32,511 nucleotides of DNA from Glaciihabitans sp. (GTDB lineage: Bacteria > Actinomycetota > Actinomycetes > Actinomycetales > Microbacteriaceae), in assembly GCA_017882805.1 (NCBI GenBank), contig JADGOT010000081.1:1-32511 (forward strand). Direction: 5' to 3'. Shown piece after piece: positions 1 to 10,180 of this stretch. Under the pieces are notes generated by a model. The model was given only the letters and a program-made list of their open reading frames with translations, did no database searches and had not been told where the DNA came from. The stretch's first letter is position 1. The number at the start of each line of letters is the position of its first letter. The translations under genes were made by a program, and so were the position numbers.

Positions 1-119
1 AGCGCGGCAGCCTGCACGACCTGAAGCTGGAACAGTCGCCCGCTGAACACCAGCACCACCAGGAAGACCACAACCACGGTGAGCGTGAGTCGCACGCTCG
101 CTCTTCTGGCTCTGTTCAT
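1..119 (-). CDS. ftsI: Peptidoglycan glycosyltransferase/transpeptidase FtsI (PBP), N-terminal fragment running off the window
   Basis: Minus-strand reading from the ATG at 119 gives MNRARRASVRLTLTVVVVFLVVLVFSGRLFQLQVVQAAA, a typical class B PBP N-terminal TM segment; lies directly downstream of FtsL-like and rsmH (dcw order). Not in the ORF track because it is truncated. Confidence 0.85.
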   Translation of the reverse strand, partial: MNRARRASVRLTLTVVVVFLVVLVFSGRLFQLQVVQAAA

Positions 120-130
120 TGACCTTTGTC

Positions 131-781
131 CTAGTGCGTCACCGGGGATGGCAGGTCGCCGGAGTTCGACGGGTTCGCCTTCGCCGGCACGGTTTTACCC
201 GTTGCGGCCGTCGACGATCCCTTGGTCGATTGTGAGTTGTCGGATGTCGAAACGGCCGCATTCGCGTCGCCGTGTCCTGCACCTGTGGATTTGATGAGAG
301 GAATCGTTACGAGGAGGGAGTTGGGAACACTGTCTGTCGAGCCATCCCCAGACGTCCCCGGTGCGCTTGCTGCCCCCGCCGGCGCTGCGTTGCCGAGCAC
401 AGAACCGTCGGAGAGGCGAAGGAAGGCGGCTTGCGAGGAGTTGACCATGCCAAGAGCGAGCGCATTTGCCTGAAGATTCTGGCTCGAACCCAACGTGTCT
501 AGTTTCTCGTTGAGTGAGGACGCGGTCCTCCCGAGATTCTGCTGCACAGACTGCAGGTCGGTGATTGTGTATGCACCACTCGAGAGCGCAATCGTGATGA
601 GAAGCTGCACCAGGAAGATGGCGAACAGCACCCCGGTGGCACCAAGCGCGTATACGAGCTTGGGACGTGCACGTCTCTGTGCACTGGTCGTGACGATCTG
701 GACACGTCGGGGCACAGGCACGAGCGCGATCTCGTCACGCGTGCGACGCACCGATGGTGCGTAGGCGAGGTTCGAGCTCAT
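131..781 (-). CDS. FtsL-like small bitopic cell-division protein (actinobacterial type)
   Basis: 216 aa, single TM ([25 protein letters not shown]) followed by a short coiled-coil-like segment, between rsmH and ftsI; overlaps the rsmH stop (ATGA). Confidence 0.75.
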   Translation of the reverse strand: MSSNLAYAPSVRRTRDEIALVPVPRRVQIVTTSAQRRARPKLVYALGATGVLFAIFLVQLLITIALSSGAYTITDLQSVQQNLGRTASSLNEKLDTLGSSQNLQANALALGMVNSSQAAFLRLSDGSVLGNAAPAGAASAPGTSGDGSTDSVPNSLLVTIPLIKSTGAGHGDANAAVSTSDNSQSTKGSSTAATGKTVPAKANPSNSGDLPSPVTH

Positions 782-1731
782 GCCGCGTCCCGCACTCTCT
801 CGACGGCGCGCAGGCGCACGGGGGTCGCGCGAGGGTTGTCGTGTCGTTCCTGCTCGCTGGCCAGTTCGGCGCCGCGAACGAGAAGTCGTAGCTCGGGCCG
901 ATGTTCCGGTAGTTCCACGGGCAGCCCGCTCGGCGCCGTTGATGTCGAACCAGCGGCGAATGCCCGCTTCACGATGCGGTCTTCCAGCGACTGGTATGCG
1001 AGAACCACCATGCGTCCGCCCACGGCGAGAGCATCAATGCCGGCCGGAATCGCTCGCGCGAGAACGCCAAGCTCATCGTTGACCTCGATGCGAAGGGCCT
1101 GAAACACCCGCTTGGCAGGATGCCCGGCACGCCTGACTGCGGCGGGGGTAGCTGCGATCAGCAGTTCGACGAGTTGACCAGACCGCGAGAGGGGGGAGAT
1201 CTCGCGAGCCTGGACGATCTTGCGCGCGTAGCGCGGGGCGAGTTTTTCCTCGCCGTATTCGAAGAAAATCCGGCGCAGGTCGTACTCGCTGTATTCGGCG
1301 AGGATTCGCTCCGCTGTCAGCTTGGACGCAGCGTCCATCCGCATGTCGAGCGGGGCATCCTGAGAGTACGAGAATCCGCGATCGACTCGGTCGAGCTGGA
1401 GTGACGAGACCCCGAGGTCGAACAGGATGCCGGTGGCTCGTGCAAACCCCTGCGCCTCAAGAGCATCCGGTACCGCGTCATAGACGGAATGAACGAGGCG
1501 CACCCGCGCGCCAAAGGGCGCAAGCCTCTCGCTCGCGAGCGCGAGCGCCTCGTCATCGCGATCGATGCCGACCAGAACTAGTTCGGGGAAACGGGTCAGG
1601 AACGCCTCCGCGTGACCGCCGAGCCCGAGGGTTGCATCCACGAGAACTGCACCCGGAGCAGCCAGCGCAGGCGCCAGGAGCTCGACCGTACGCTCGAGAA
1701 GCACAGGAGTATGTAGTGAAGTGTCGACCAT
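778..1731 (-). CDS. rsmH: 16S rRNA (cytosine(1402)-N4)-methyltransferase RsmH (MraW)
   Basis: [19 protein letters not shown]..., [17 protein letters not shown] motif, [28 protein letters not shown]; start chosen at 1731 rather than the ORF-track 1788. Confidence 0.95.
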   Translation of the reverse strand: MVDTSLHTPVLLERTVELLAPALAAPGAVLVDATLGLGGHAEAFLTRFPELVLVGIDRDDEALALASERLAPFGARVRLVHSVYDAVPDALEAQGFARATGILFDLGVSSLQLDRVDRGFSYSQDAPLDMRMDAASKLTAERILAEYSEYDLRRIFFEYGEEKLAPRYARKIVQAREISPLSRSGQLVELLIAATPAAVRRAGHPAKRVFQALRIEVNDELGVLARAIPAGIDALAVGGRMVVLAYQSLEDRIVKRAFAAGSTSTAPSGLPVELPEHRPELRLLVRGAELASEQERHDNPRATPVRLRAVERVRDAA

Positions 1732-1856
1732 GAGAAACGGGCAAGATCTGAATCGATCTGAAACCCCCAGAAGCTGATCCCCATCCATTCAGGCGAAACC
1801 GGGCATCGGGGAAGAGTGTCCGGGTTCGAGAACGGCTGAGGGTCGGCTACTGGGCG

Positions 1857-2288
1857 CTAGAAGAGCCCGGGGATCACCTCCTCAGTCCTGTTCGCGTACT
1901 TTGATTCGGCTTCGCCGTAGTAGGTGTTCCAGGCGTCTGTGTCCCAGATTTCGGCCCGGTTGCCCGCTCCGATGACAGTTAGCTCGCGATCGAGACCTGC
2001 GTATTCGCGAAGGATCACCGGCAGGGTGACGCGGTTCTGCTTGTCTGGCAGCTCCTGGATTGCGCCGGAGAGCAACCCGCGCTGGTAGTCCCTGGTGGCT
2101 TTGTCGGTGACTGGCCCCTGGCTGACCTTTTCGAGAACGCGCTCGAACTCGCGGGAGCTGTACACGTAAAGGCAGTGTTCCTGGCCCCTGGTGATGACGA
2201 CGCCCGCGGCGAGCTCGTCCCTGAACTTGGCCGGCAGGATGATGCGGCCTTTTTCGTCGAGCTTCGGAGCATAGGTGCCAAGAAACAT
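1857..2288 (-). CDS. mraZ: Transcriptional regulator MraZ
   Basis: [26 protein letters not shown]... SpoVT/AbrB-like tandem domains; first gene of dcw; RBS GAGGGGAG upstream; start chosen at 2288. Confidence 0.95.
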   Translation of the reverse strand: MFLGTYAPKLDEKGRIILPAKFRDELAAGVVITRGQEHCLYVYSSREFERVLEKVSQGPVTDKATRDYQRGLLSGAIQELPDKQNRVTLPVILREYAGLDRELTVIGAGNRAEIWDTDAWNTYYGEAESKYANRTEEVIPGLF

Positions 2289-2332
2289 CAGGCACGCTCC
2301 CCTCAACGATCCGGCCAGAATTTCAGGTTGAC

Positions 2333-2358
2333 CTCCACTTTACTCCACATTTCTCCAC
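2333..2358 (-). promoter_or_regulatory. MraZ-binding repeats (three GTGGAG direct repeats, 10-bp period)
   Basis: Minus strand reads GTGGAGAAAT GTGGAGTAAA GTGGAGGTCA; ctccac at 2333, 2343 and 2353 on +. Matches the known MraZ box layout (TGG-type pentamers separated by 5 nt). Confidence 0.85.
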
Positions 2359-2488
2359 AAAATGAAGAAAAATACCCAAATCGAATGCCCCCCTTTCGAG
2401 GCAAGGCTGAAATCTCGGACGTTTTGGGGGTGGATGGAGGTGGAGGGGATTTCACGAATATCGGCTCAAACGTGGCGCGATAGCAACA

Positions 2489-2522
2489 AAAAAGGGCCGA
2501 TCCGAGTGGATCAGCCCTTTTA
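2489..2522 (-). terminator. Rho-independent (possibly bidirectional) terminator downstream of the DUF3040 gene
   Basis: aaaaaaGGGCcGATCCgagtGGATCaGCCCttttt: 10-bp stem with one mismatch, 4-nt loop, A/T tracts on both sides. Confidence 0.8.
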
Positions 2523-2539
2523 GAAGTTAGTGGAGGGGT

Positions 2540-2920
2540 TTATTCGTCGTGCTCGTCCGTACGGTTTTCCCACTGATCGTTGCCATTTTGACGAAACGAC
2601 CCGCCGGTTCCGCTGGAGGTATCTGCTCCCGCATTCGATCCAGGACGAGCGGACGACGTACCGCGGGGAGGCGTGAGCGCAATGAGCACTCCCGCAAACA
2701 TGAGGATGAAGCCGAGCACTCCGACAATCGGCAGTCGAACACCCACGCCAGCGATCAAAGTCGCGACGCCGACGACACCAATCAATACCCCGGTGACGAT
2801 CGTCGTATATGTGGGGCGGCCATGCCGACCCGCTGCACCAGCGACAAAATCGGCGTCGTTATGGTAGAGACTGCGCTCCATTTCTTCAAGGAGCCGCTGC
2901 TCCTGCTCGGAAAGTGGCAT
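2540..2920 (-). CDS. DUF3040 family membrane protein
   Basis: MPLSEQEQRLLEEMERSLYHNDADFVAG... plus two TM segments; start chosen at the internal ATG. Confidence 0.85.
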   Translation of the reverse strand: MPLSEQEQRLLEEMERSLYHNDADFVAGAAGRHGRPTYTTIVTGVLIGVVGVATLIAGVGVRLPIVGVLGFILMFAGVLIALTPPRGTSSARPGSNAGADTSSGTGGSFRQNGNDQWENRTDEHDE

Positions 2921-3002
2921 TCTATTTACCTCACGCTGCATCGGTGACGTACTACAACTATTTGCTCAATAGTATCCCCGCCCGCCTAGCTAGGCTAGGA
3001 GT

Positions 3003-4124
3003 GTGCCTGTGAGTACCCGGTTAGTCGACCTCATCGGCGCGACGCTCGACGACTTTCTGGCCGACCGTGGGCCCGCCGTTTCTGCGATTGCCACCGAACT
3101 CAGCCCCTTTGTCGAGTACTCCAGCGCCCTGCTCCGCGGAGGCAAACGATTCCGCGCACTCTTTTGCTATTGGGGTTGGAACGCCGTTGGTGCGGGTCGG
3201 GATGGATTCGACCCGCTCGAGACCCTCGAGCCACCCCGCGACCTCGCGAGCGTAGTGGATGTTGCGGCCGGCCTGGAGATATTCCACGCCGCTGCACTCG
3301 TGCACGACGACATCATGGACAACTCCGATACGCGGCGAGGGATGCCCGCGGCACACAAACGCTTTGCAACGCTGCACGTCGACAACGGCTGGACCGGGTC
3401 AGCGGCTGGCTTCGGGGGCTCGGGCGGGCTGCTCCTGGGCGACCTTCTACTCGGCTGGAGCGACGAGCTCATCGAGCGAGGACTCGCGTTGCTCGATTCG
3501 CGCAAAGCGGCAAACGCCGCACGCGCCGAGTTCAATCGAATGCGCACCGAGGTCACGGCGGGTCAGTATCTTGACATCCTCGAGGAGCGGTCATGGCGAA
3601 GCTCCCCCGAGAGCGAACAGCTCGCTCGGGCGCATCGCGTTCTTGTCTACAAGTCGGCCAAATACAGTGTCGAGGCGCCCCTCGCAATCGGTGCTTCGAT
3701 GGGTGGTGGTAGCGACGAGCAGCTGGCAGCGCTTCGCGCATTCGGACTCCCGCTCGGAATCGCCTACCAACTCCGTGACGACATTCTCGGGGTTTTTGGC
3801 GATCCGGATGTTACGGGCAAGCCCGCCGGAGACGATCTGCGCGAAGGCAAGCGCACCGTACTGATAGCAATCGCGCGGGCCGATCTGCCCGCAACCGCCG
3901 TGCGCCTGCTTGACGAACTCCTGGGCGATCCCAGTCTGGACGGCGAACAGATCCGAATGCTACAACGCACGCTCCTCGACGCGGGCAGCGTCGAGAAAGT
4001 CGAGCGCATGATTGCGCACAACGTCGAGCTAGCGCGGGCGGCCCTCGACGGGGCACCCCTCGATCGTGCTGCCCTACTGCAGTTGGGTCATCTCGCGGAC
4101 ACGGTCATCAACCGAAGGTCCTGA
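3003..4124 (+). CDS. Polyprenyl (geranylgeranyl-type) diphosphate synthase
   Basis: FARM-like VHDDIMDNSDTRRG and SARM-like RDDILGVFGDPDVTGKPAGDDLREGKRT; start GTG 3003 (leaderless) or GTG 3009. Confidence 0.92.
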   Translation: MPVSTRLVDLIGATLDDFLADRGPAVSAIATELSPFVEYSSALLRGGKRFRALFCYWGWNAVGAGRDGFDPLETLEPPRDLASVVDVAAGLEIFHAAALVHDDIMDNSDTRRGMPAAHKRFATLHVDNGWTGSAAGFGGSGGLLLGDLLLGWSDELIERGLALLDSRKAANAARAEFNRMRTEVTAGQYLDILEERSWRSSPESEQLARAHRVLVYKSAKYSVEAPLAIGASMGGGSDEQLAALRAFGLPLGIAYQLRDDILGVFGDPDVTGKPAGDDLREGKRTVLIAIARADLPATAVRLLDELLGDPSLDGEQIRMLQRTLLDAGSVEKVERMIAHNVELARAALDGAPLDRAALLQLGHLADTVINRRS

Positions 4125-4144
4125 CCCGCAATTGGCACATAAAT

Positions 4145-4486
4145 TCAGAAGCCGAGCGCCTGGGCGACGCGACGAACCTCCGCCTTGCGACCAGCCTTAA
4201 GCGCATCCACGGGGCTGACACCGAGACTGTCTTCCGGAGTGAGCAGCCAGTGCATCGCTTCGTCGTCGTTGAAGCCACTGTCTCCGAGAACCACAAGCGT
4301 GCCTTTGAGTTCTCCCATCGGCTCGCTACCCACAATGAAGTCGGCCGGTACGCGCCACACCCCGTCAACCCGCGAAGCAAGAAGAGCACGGTCCTCGATC
4401 AGTCGCCGCACCTGACTGACTTTGAGGCCGAGCAACTCCGTTAGTTCAGGAATCGTCAGCCACTGCACGTCAGGGAGATCAGCCAC
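4145..4486 (-). CDS. Rv2175c family DNA-binding protein
   Basis: MADLPDVQWLTIPELTELLGLKVSQVRRLIEDRALLASRVDGVWRVPADFI... winged-HTH-like; sits beside the kinase as Rv2175c sits beside pknL. Confidence 0.85.
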   Translation of the reverse strand: MADLPDVQWLTIPELTELLGLKVSQVRRLIEDRALLASRVDGVWRVPADFIVGSEPMGELKGTLVVLGDSGFNDDEAMHWLLTPEDSLGVSPVDALKAGRKAEVRRVAQALGF

Positions 4487-4680
4487 GCCTTAATCCTTTC
4501 ACGCACACTCCCGCAAGCTCCGCATTTCCCAGACTGTTTCCGCGATTGTTTACTTTAGTCACACAAGCAACAGTGATTGACACCAGTGCGATTCTGTGTC
4601 ACGTTTGATCTCTGGGCAGCAGGGGGTGTTGCCGGTATCGGGACCCTGTTTATCGGGTTCTTTTCTAGAACGGGAAGTTC

Positions 4681-5937
4681 ATGTCGGAGTTTTTGGACCG
4701 CGAGCACCCGTCGACCTCGCCTTTTATCGGCCTGCGGCCATCGCGCCTCCCCGCGCCGACTGGTACCGGTAACGCGCGCCACCTCGAACGCACAGAGCCT
4801 GCCCGAGCAGGCCGCACCCTCATGGCGACTATGCCTGTGCTTCTGGTCGGCTCTCTTGCGATCAGCAGCCTCGGGCTCGCACCGGTACCCACGCCCGCGA
4901 AGGCAGATCATCGACACAGGGTCAATGCCACCCACCCGGCGTCAGCTCGGGCATCCATCGACTCCGTGACGGTTGACAACTCCGTGCCGGTCGACGACTC
5001 AGCGACCCCGGGCGAGGTCACTACCGCCGCCGTCGCTCCTGCGACCTACACCGTTCGTACCGGTGACACGGTGAGCGCGATCGCTGGCCGATACGGGATC
5101 TCGACCGCGGCCGTTCTCGCACTCAATGGACTCGGCTGGAAGTCGCTGATCTTCCCCGGCCAGGTACTCCAACTCTCCAAGTTGGTTTCGACTCCACCAG
5201 TTTCTAGCCCGCAGACCGTGAGTACGACCCCGGTCCAGCCGGTGTCCTCCGTCGTCTCGCAGCCACCTGCACCGATTGTGACCACACCTGCCCCCGCCAC
5301 GGTACCGGTCGCGAGCGCTCCCGCGCCGACAACGCCGCCCGCCAAGACCAGCAACGGGAGTTATGTAATCCAACGCGGCGACACCATCACCGCGATCGCA
5401 AAGAAGTTCGGAGTTACCGTAACCGCGGTACTCGCGGCCAACAACCTCAGTGGGTCGAGCATTATCTACGCCGGCCGCACGCTCGTGATCCCGGGCATCC
5501 AGATCGCGCTCGTCGGCTCGGTCACCGTGCCGTTGAGTCCGAGCATGCAGGCCAACGCGCAAACCATCATCTCCGTTGGCCGTTCGCTCGGCGTCCCCGA
5601 CTACGGAATCGTTGTCGCGCTTGCCGCCGCCGCCCAGGAATCAGACCTGCAGAACCTCAGCTACGGTGATCGGGACTCGGTCGGGCTGTTTCAGCAGCGC
5701 CCAAGTGCGGGGTGGGGCACGGTCTCTCAATTAGAGACCGCAAGCTACGCCGCCCGCCTCTTCTACGGCGGGCCGAGCAACCCCAACAGGGGAAAGACGC
5801 GCGGCCTTCTCGATATCGCGGGCTGGCAGTCGATGACCGTGACCCAGGCCGCCCAGGCCGTGCAGATCTCCGGCTCGCCGAACGCCTACGCCAAGTGGGA
5901 GGCGTCCGCGCGGTTCTGGCTCGCCGAGCTGAGCTAG
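4681..5937 (+). CDS. Secreted/anchored protein with two LysM domains and a C-terminal lytic-transglycosylase-like domain
   Basis: YTVRTGDTVSAIAGRYGISTAAVLALNGL and YVIQRGDTITAIAKKFGVTVTAVLAANNL; C-terminus AAAQESDLQNLSYGDRDSVGLFQQRPSAGWGT. Confidence 0.85.
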   Translation: MSEFLDREHPSTSPFIGLRPSRLPAPTGTGNARHLERTEPARAGRTLMATMPVLLVGSLAISSLGLAPVPTPAKADHRHRVNATHPASARASIDSVTVDNSVPVDDSATPGEVTTAAVAPATYTVRTGDTVSAIAGRYGISTAAVLALNGLGWKSLIFPGQVLQLSKLVSTPPVSSPQTVSTTPVQPVSSVVSQPPAPIVTTPAPATVPVASAPAPTTPPAKTSNGSYVIQRGDTITAIAKKFGVTVTAVLAANNLSGSSIIYAGRTLVIPGIQIALVGSVTVPLSPSMQANAQTIISVGRSLGVPDYGIVVALAAAAQESDLQNLSYGDRDSVGLFQQRPSAGWGTVSQLETASYAARLFYGGPSNPNRGKTRGLLDIAGWQSMTVTQAAQAVQISGSPNAYAKWEASARFWLAELS

Positions 5938-6031
5938 CGCGTACCCTTCGCCCGCTGGTTCGACCGTGTGGAATGGCTCGTAGCGCCGTGTTCAGCAGGC
6001 TGCGTCGCGGTCTCGAACCTACAATCAAACG

Positions 6032-7984
6032 GTGACTGCAGGCTCAACGGACCAACTGATCGGGCGTCTTCTCGACGGCCGGTATCAGGTGCGTTCCCGC
6101 ATCGCACGTGGCGGAATGGCGACCGTCTATCTGGCGACCGATCTACGCCTCGAGCGCAAGGTTGCCCTCAAGGTCATGCACGGTCATCTGTCGGATGATG
6201 AGAAGTTCCGGGACCGATTCATTCAGGAAGCGCGTTCCGCCGCGCGTCTCGCGCACCCCAACGTGGTCAATGTCTTCGACCAGGGTCAGGACAGCGACAT
6301 GGCGTACCTGGTCATGGAGTACCTGCCGGGGATTACCCTGCGCGATCTGCTTCAGGAACACGGTCGCCTCACTACTGACCAAACCCTCGACATTCTCGAG
6401 GCCGTCCTCGCCGGGCTGTCCGCGGCGCACAAGGCGGGCATTGTGCACCGCGACCTCAAACCGGAGAACGTCCTGCTCGCCGACGATGGGCGCATCAAGA
6501 TCGGCGACTTCGGTCTGGCCCGGGCTGCCAGTGCCAACACCGCAACGGGTGCCGCGCTGCTGGGAACGATCGCCTACCTCTCCCCCGAGCTTGTCACGCG
6601 TGGCATTGCCGACACGCGAAGTGATATCTACGCAGTCGGCATCATGACCTACGAGATGCTGACGGGCAAACAGCCCTTCGTGGGCGAACAGCCCATGCAG
6701 ATCGCGTACCAGCATGCGAACGACACCGTGCCAGCCCCGAGCACCGAGAATCCGCGCGTTCCCGCTGAACTCGACGAGCTGGTGCTCTGGTCGACGGCCA
6801 GGGAACCTGACGAACGCCCGCGTGACGCGCGCGCGCTGCTCAACGAGGTGCTCGCGGTGCGGGCGAAGCTCGATGCCGAAGCCGGGCCGGCGGCAACTTC
6901 GATTCAGCGCACCGTCGTGATGCCTGAGGCGGCGGTTCCGCTCGCCGCAGGCGACGCGTCCGAGACCCAGGTGCTCGATCCGGTTCGTCGCCGGGCCGCT
7001 CCCCCGGTCTCGTCCGCCGTGGATGACCTGGCTAAACGCTCACGCAAGCGCCGCGGGCGCGGCTGGTGGATCGCTGCGCTCATCATCGTTCTCGTTGCTG
7101 CGGCGGGAGGCACGGGTTGGTATTACGGGATCGGGCCCGGCGCGCACGCCTCCGTACCGAATGTTGCGGGTGACACGGTTCCGGCCGCAAGTGCCGCTTT
7201 GACGGCTGCGGGCCTCGAGCCACGGGCGACGACGATTTCGCGCAACGATCCGGATGTCGCGGCAAACGCCGTCTCCGGCACAAGCCCTGCGGTCGGCTCG
7301 ACAGTGGCGAAAGGCGCGAAAGTCACGATAATTCTGTCCACCGGTCCCGCACTGATCAAGATTCCACCGCTCACCGGACTCACTGAGTCGCAAGCAAAGA
7401 GCGCAGTCAAGACCGCGCACTTTCTCGTAGGCAGCCCGACGATCCGACAGTTCGACGCCAAGATCGATAAGGGAACCGTTCTGGACTACCTGGGCAGCGA
7501 CGGTAAGAGTCTGCTCACCCAGACCACCTACAGCGAGAAGCGGCCGATAACGCTAGTGATATCGGCCGGGCCACTCCCCAACGTCAGCGGCCTCACCGTG
7601 GACGCCGCGGTAAAGCTCCTGAAGACGGCCGGCCTGAACGCGGTTGCGGGCAGTGCAGCCTACGACCCGGTCGTGCCACAGGGTGATGTGGTGTCGATCG
7701 ACCCGCAGACCAATTCAGCTGGTGTGTCGCGGTTGTTCCGAGTCGGCGACCCAACGCAGGTTCTGCTCATCACCTCTCGCGGGCCGGAAATGATCCTGGT
7801 TCCCAACGTCGTCGGGTTGAAATGGAATAAGGCCAAGCCAATTCTCGCGGCCGCCGGGTTTGCCCTCGATTACGACCACGCCGCCGACGGCATCGCGGCA
7901 TCTTTCGCCACCGTCGCCACCGAGACGCCCAAGGGTGGCACCTCACAGCCAAAGGGCTCGACCATCAAGATCACGTTCGGCTAG
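6032..7984 (+). CDS. PASTA-domain Ser/Thr protein kinase (PknB/PknL type)
   Basis: GRYQVRSRIARGGMATVYLA, HRDLKPENVLL, IGDFGLARA, one TM, then four PASTA-like repeats. Confidence 0.95.
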   Translation: MTAGSTDQLIGRLLDGRYQVRSRIARGGMATVYLATDLRLERKVALKVMHGHLSDDEKFRDRFIQEARSAARLAHPNVVNVFDQGQDSDMAYLVMEYLPGITLRDLLQEHGRLTTDQTLDILEAVLAGLSAAHKAGIVHRDLKPENVLLADDGRIKIGDFGLARAASANTATGAALLGTIAYLSPELVTRGIADTRSDIYAVGIMTYEMLTGKQPFVGEQPMQIAYQHANDTVPAPSTENPRVPAELDELVLWSTAREPDERPRDARALLNEVLAVRAKLDAEAGPAATSIQRTVVMPEAAVPLAAGDASETQVLDPVRRRAAPPVSSAVDDLAKRSRKRRGRGWWIAALIIVLVAAAGGTGWYYGIGPGAHASVPNVAGDTVPAASAALTAAGLEPRATTISRNDPDVAANAVSGTSPAVGSTVAKGAKVTIILSTGPALIKIPPLTGLTESQAKSAVKTAHFLVGSPTIRQFDAKIDKGTVLDYLGSDGKSLLTQTTYSEKRPITLVISAGPLPNVSGLTVDAAVKLLKTAGLNAVAGSAAYDPVVPQGDVVSIDPQTNSAGVSRLFRVGDPTQVLLITSRGPEMILVPNVVGLKWNKAKPILAAAGFALDYDHAADGIAASFATVATETPKGGTSQPKGSTIKITFG

Positions 7985-9370
7985 CTAGAGGTCGACCCTC
8001 TCGAACGCGCTGAGCTCCTCGGCAACAAGGAACGCCAGCTCGAGCGACTGCATGTGGTTCAGGCGCGGGTCACACAACGACTCATAGCGCATCGCCAGGT
8101 CAGCTTCGTCGATCTGCTCAGATCCACCCAGGCATTCGGTGACGTCGTCGCCGGTGAGCTCGATGTGGATGCCGCCAGGGTACGTGCCCACGGCGTGGTG
8201 CGCCTCGAAGAAGCCCTGGACCTCGTTCACGATGTCGTCGAAACGTCGCGTCTTGTAGCCCGTAGGCGTTGTCATCCCGTTGCCATGCATCGGATCACTG
8301 ATCCAGAGCGGGTTCGCATCCATGCCTTTGATTGCCTCGAGCAGCGGTGGGAGCGAATCCCGAACCTTGCCGGCGCCCATGCGTGCGACAAAGGTCAGGC
8401 GCCCGGGCTCGCGGTTCGGATCGAGCTTGTCGATCAGCTTCTCCATGTCAGAGACCGTCGTGCTCGGGCCGAGCTTGACACCGATCGGATTGCGGATGCG
8501 ACTGAAGTAGTCGACATGCGCGCCCTCAAGAGCGCGAGTGCGCTCACCGATCCAGACAAAGTGCGCAGAGGTATTTACAGGTGTTCCGTTGCGCGAGTCG
8601 ATGCGGGTCATAGGACGCTCGTAATCCATGAGCAGTCCCTCGTGGCTCGAGTAGAACTCGACCCGCTTGAGTTCATCGAAATCTGCACCCGCGGCCAGCA
8701 TGAAGCGGATGGCTTTGTCGATCTCGTTCGCCAACTTCTCGTACCGGTGGTTGGCCGGGTTCGAGGCGAAGCCACGGTTCCAGCTGTGCACCTGGCGAAG
8801 GTCCGCGAATCCACCCTGCGTGAACGCACGAATGAGATTAAGGGTGGAAGCGGCGGTGTGGTAGCCCTGCACGAGTCGACGCGGATCGGCCTGGCGGGAC
8901 TCGGGGGTGAAATCGTAGCCGTTCACGATGTCGCCCCGGTATGCCGGCAACGTGACATCGCCGCGAGTCTCGGTGTCGCTCGAGCGGGGCTTGGCGAACT
9001 GACCGGCCATGCGCCCCATCTTGACGATGGGCATCGAGGCGCCGTAAGTCAGGACGACCGCCATCTGCAGGATTGTCTTCACCCGGTTGCGAATCGCCTC
9101 GGCCGTGGCACCAGCGAACGTCTCGGCGCAGTCGCCGCCCTGGAGAAGGAACGCCTCACCGCGCGCCGCCTTCGCGAGCTGCGCTCTCAGGATGTCGACC
9201 TCACCGGCAAAGATCAGCGGAGGCAGCCCGGCAATCTCGGCGCTAGCTTCGGCAACCGCATCCGGGTCCGGCCACGCCGGCTGCTGGCTGATGGGAAGCG
9301 TCCGCCAATAGTCGAGTCCAGCCAATACTTCAGGATCGGCGAGAACGACGGTTTCGGACGGGTCAACCAC
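7985..9370 (-). CDS. aroG: Class II 3-deoxy-7-phosphoheptulonate synthase (DAHP synthase)
   Basis: AFLLQGGDCAETFA, KMGRMAGQFAKPRSS, WISDPMHGNG, GGIHIELTGDDVTECLGG. Confidence 0.95.
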   Translation of the reverse strand: MVDPSETVVLADPEVLAGLDYWRTLPISQQPAWPDPDAVAEASAEIAGLPPLIFAGEVDILRAQLAKAARGEAFLLQGGDCAETFAGATAEAIRNRVKTILQMAVVLTYGASMPIVKMGRMAGQFAKPRSSDTETRGDVTLPAYRGDIVNGYDFTPESRQADPRRLVQGYHTAASTLNLIRAFTQGGFADLRQVHSWNRGFASNPANHRYEKLANEIDKAIRFMLAAGADFDELKRVEFYSSHEGLLMDYERPMTRIDSRNGTPVNTSAHFVWIGERTRALEGAHVDYFSRIRNPIGVKLGPSTTVSDMEKLIDKLDPNREPGRLTFVARMGAGKVRDSLPPLLEAIKGMDANPLWISDPMHGNGMTTPTGYKTRRFDDIVNEVQGFFEAHHAVGTYPGGIHIELTGDDVTECLGGSEQIDEADLAMRYESLCDPRLNHMQSLELAFLVAEELSAFERVDL

Positions 9371-9426
9371 TTCAAGTTCCTTGCAGTCAGAGTCGGTTTT
9401 GAGCCTGTTCGGCTCAGCCCATCAGC

Positions 9427-10110
9427 CTACTTGCTACCGGCCTTTTCCTTGACCGACGAAGCGTAGACGTCGACGTACTCCTGGCCACTCAACTTGCCGA
9501 GCTCATACATAATCTCGTCGGTGATTGAACGGAGTACGAAGCGGTCGCCCTCGAGTCCGTGGAATCGCGAAAAGTCGAGTGGCTCGCCGAAGACGATGCC
9601 GATGCGCTTGACCTTCGGAATCGTGCTCCCGGTAGGCATGACCTGGTCGGTGTCGACCATAGCGACGGGAATGACGGGAACGCCGGACTCGAGAATCATT
9701 CGCGCGACGCCTGTGCGACCGCGGTACATCCGGCCGTCGGGGCTCCGCGTTCCCTCCGGGTAGATTCCCAACTGCTCGCCCTTGGCAAGAACGGCGAGCC
9801 CGGTATTGAGGGATGCCTCGGACGCTTTTCCGCCGGAACGATCGATGGGGAGCATGCCGGTTCCGTTGAAGAAGGTCTTCGTAAAGAACCCCTTGATGCC
9901 CTTGCCCCGGAAATAGTCGCTCTTAGCCAAAAAGTAGATGGGGCGATCGAGGACGATCGGCAAAAACACCGAGTCGATGAACGACAAGTGGTTTCCCGCG
10001 AAGATAACCCCGCCCGACTTGGGGATGTTCTCTTTTCCGATCACCCACGGACGAAACACCGTCAGCAAAAGCGGTCCCACAAACAAATTTTTGAGTAGCC
10101 AGTACAGCAT
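9427..10110 (-). CDS. 1-acyl-sn-glycerol-3-phosphate acyltransferase (PlsC family)
   Basis: GNHLSFIDSVFLP (NHx4D), YPEGTRSPDG, GVPVIPVAM. Confidence 0.92.
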   Translation of the reverse strand: MLYWLLKNLFVGPLLLTVFRPWVIGKENIPKSGGVIFAGNHLSFIDSVFLPIVLDRPIYFLAKSDYFRGKGIKGFFTKTFFNGTGMLPIDRSGGKASEASLNTGLAVLAKGEQLGIYPEGTRSPDGRMYRGRTGVARMILESGVPVIPVAMVDTDQVMPTGSTIPKVKRIGIVFGEPLDFSRFHGLEGDRFVLRSITDEIMYELGKLSGQEYVDVYASSVKEKAGSK

Positions 10111-10180
10111 CCCGAATGCCTCCCAGACCTCTCAGCGTACTGCGGGTGAGCCTAGCCGTGAAGCGCGGCGGCGCACCAAA

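Noticed and set aside
2322-2331. TTCAGGTTGA shared by the mraZ leader and the ResR-like promoter, as a sign of a common MerR regulon
   Set aside because: The same 10-mer also occurs inside pyc coding sequence (about 15326-15335), so the coincidence is not specific enough.
8054-9466. 470-aa plus-strand ORF antisense to aroG
   Set aside because: Opposite strand has unmistakable class II DAHP synthase motifs; long antisense ORFs are expected at this GC content.
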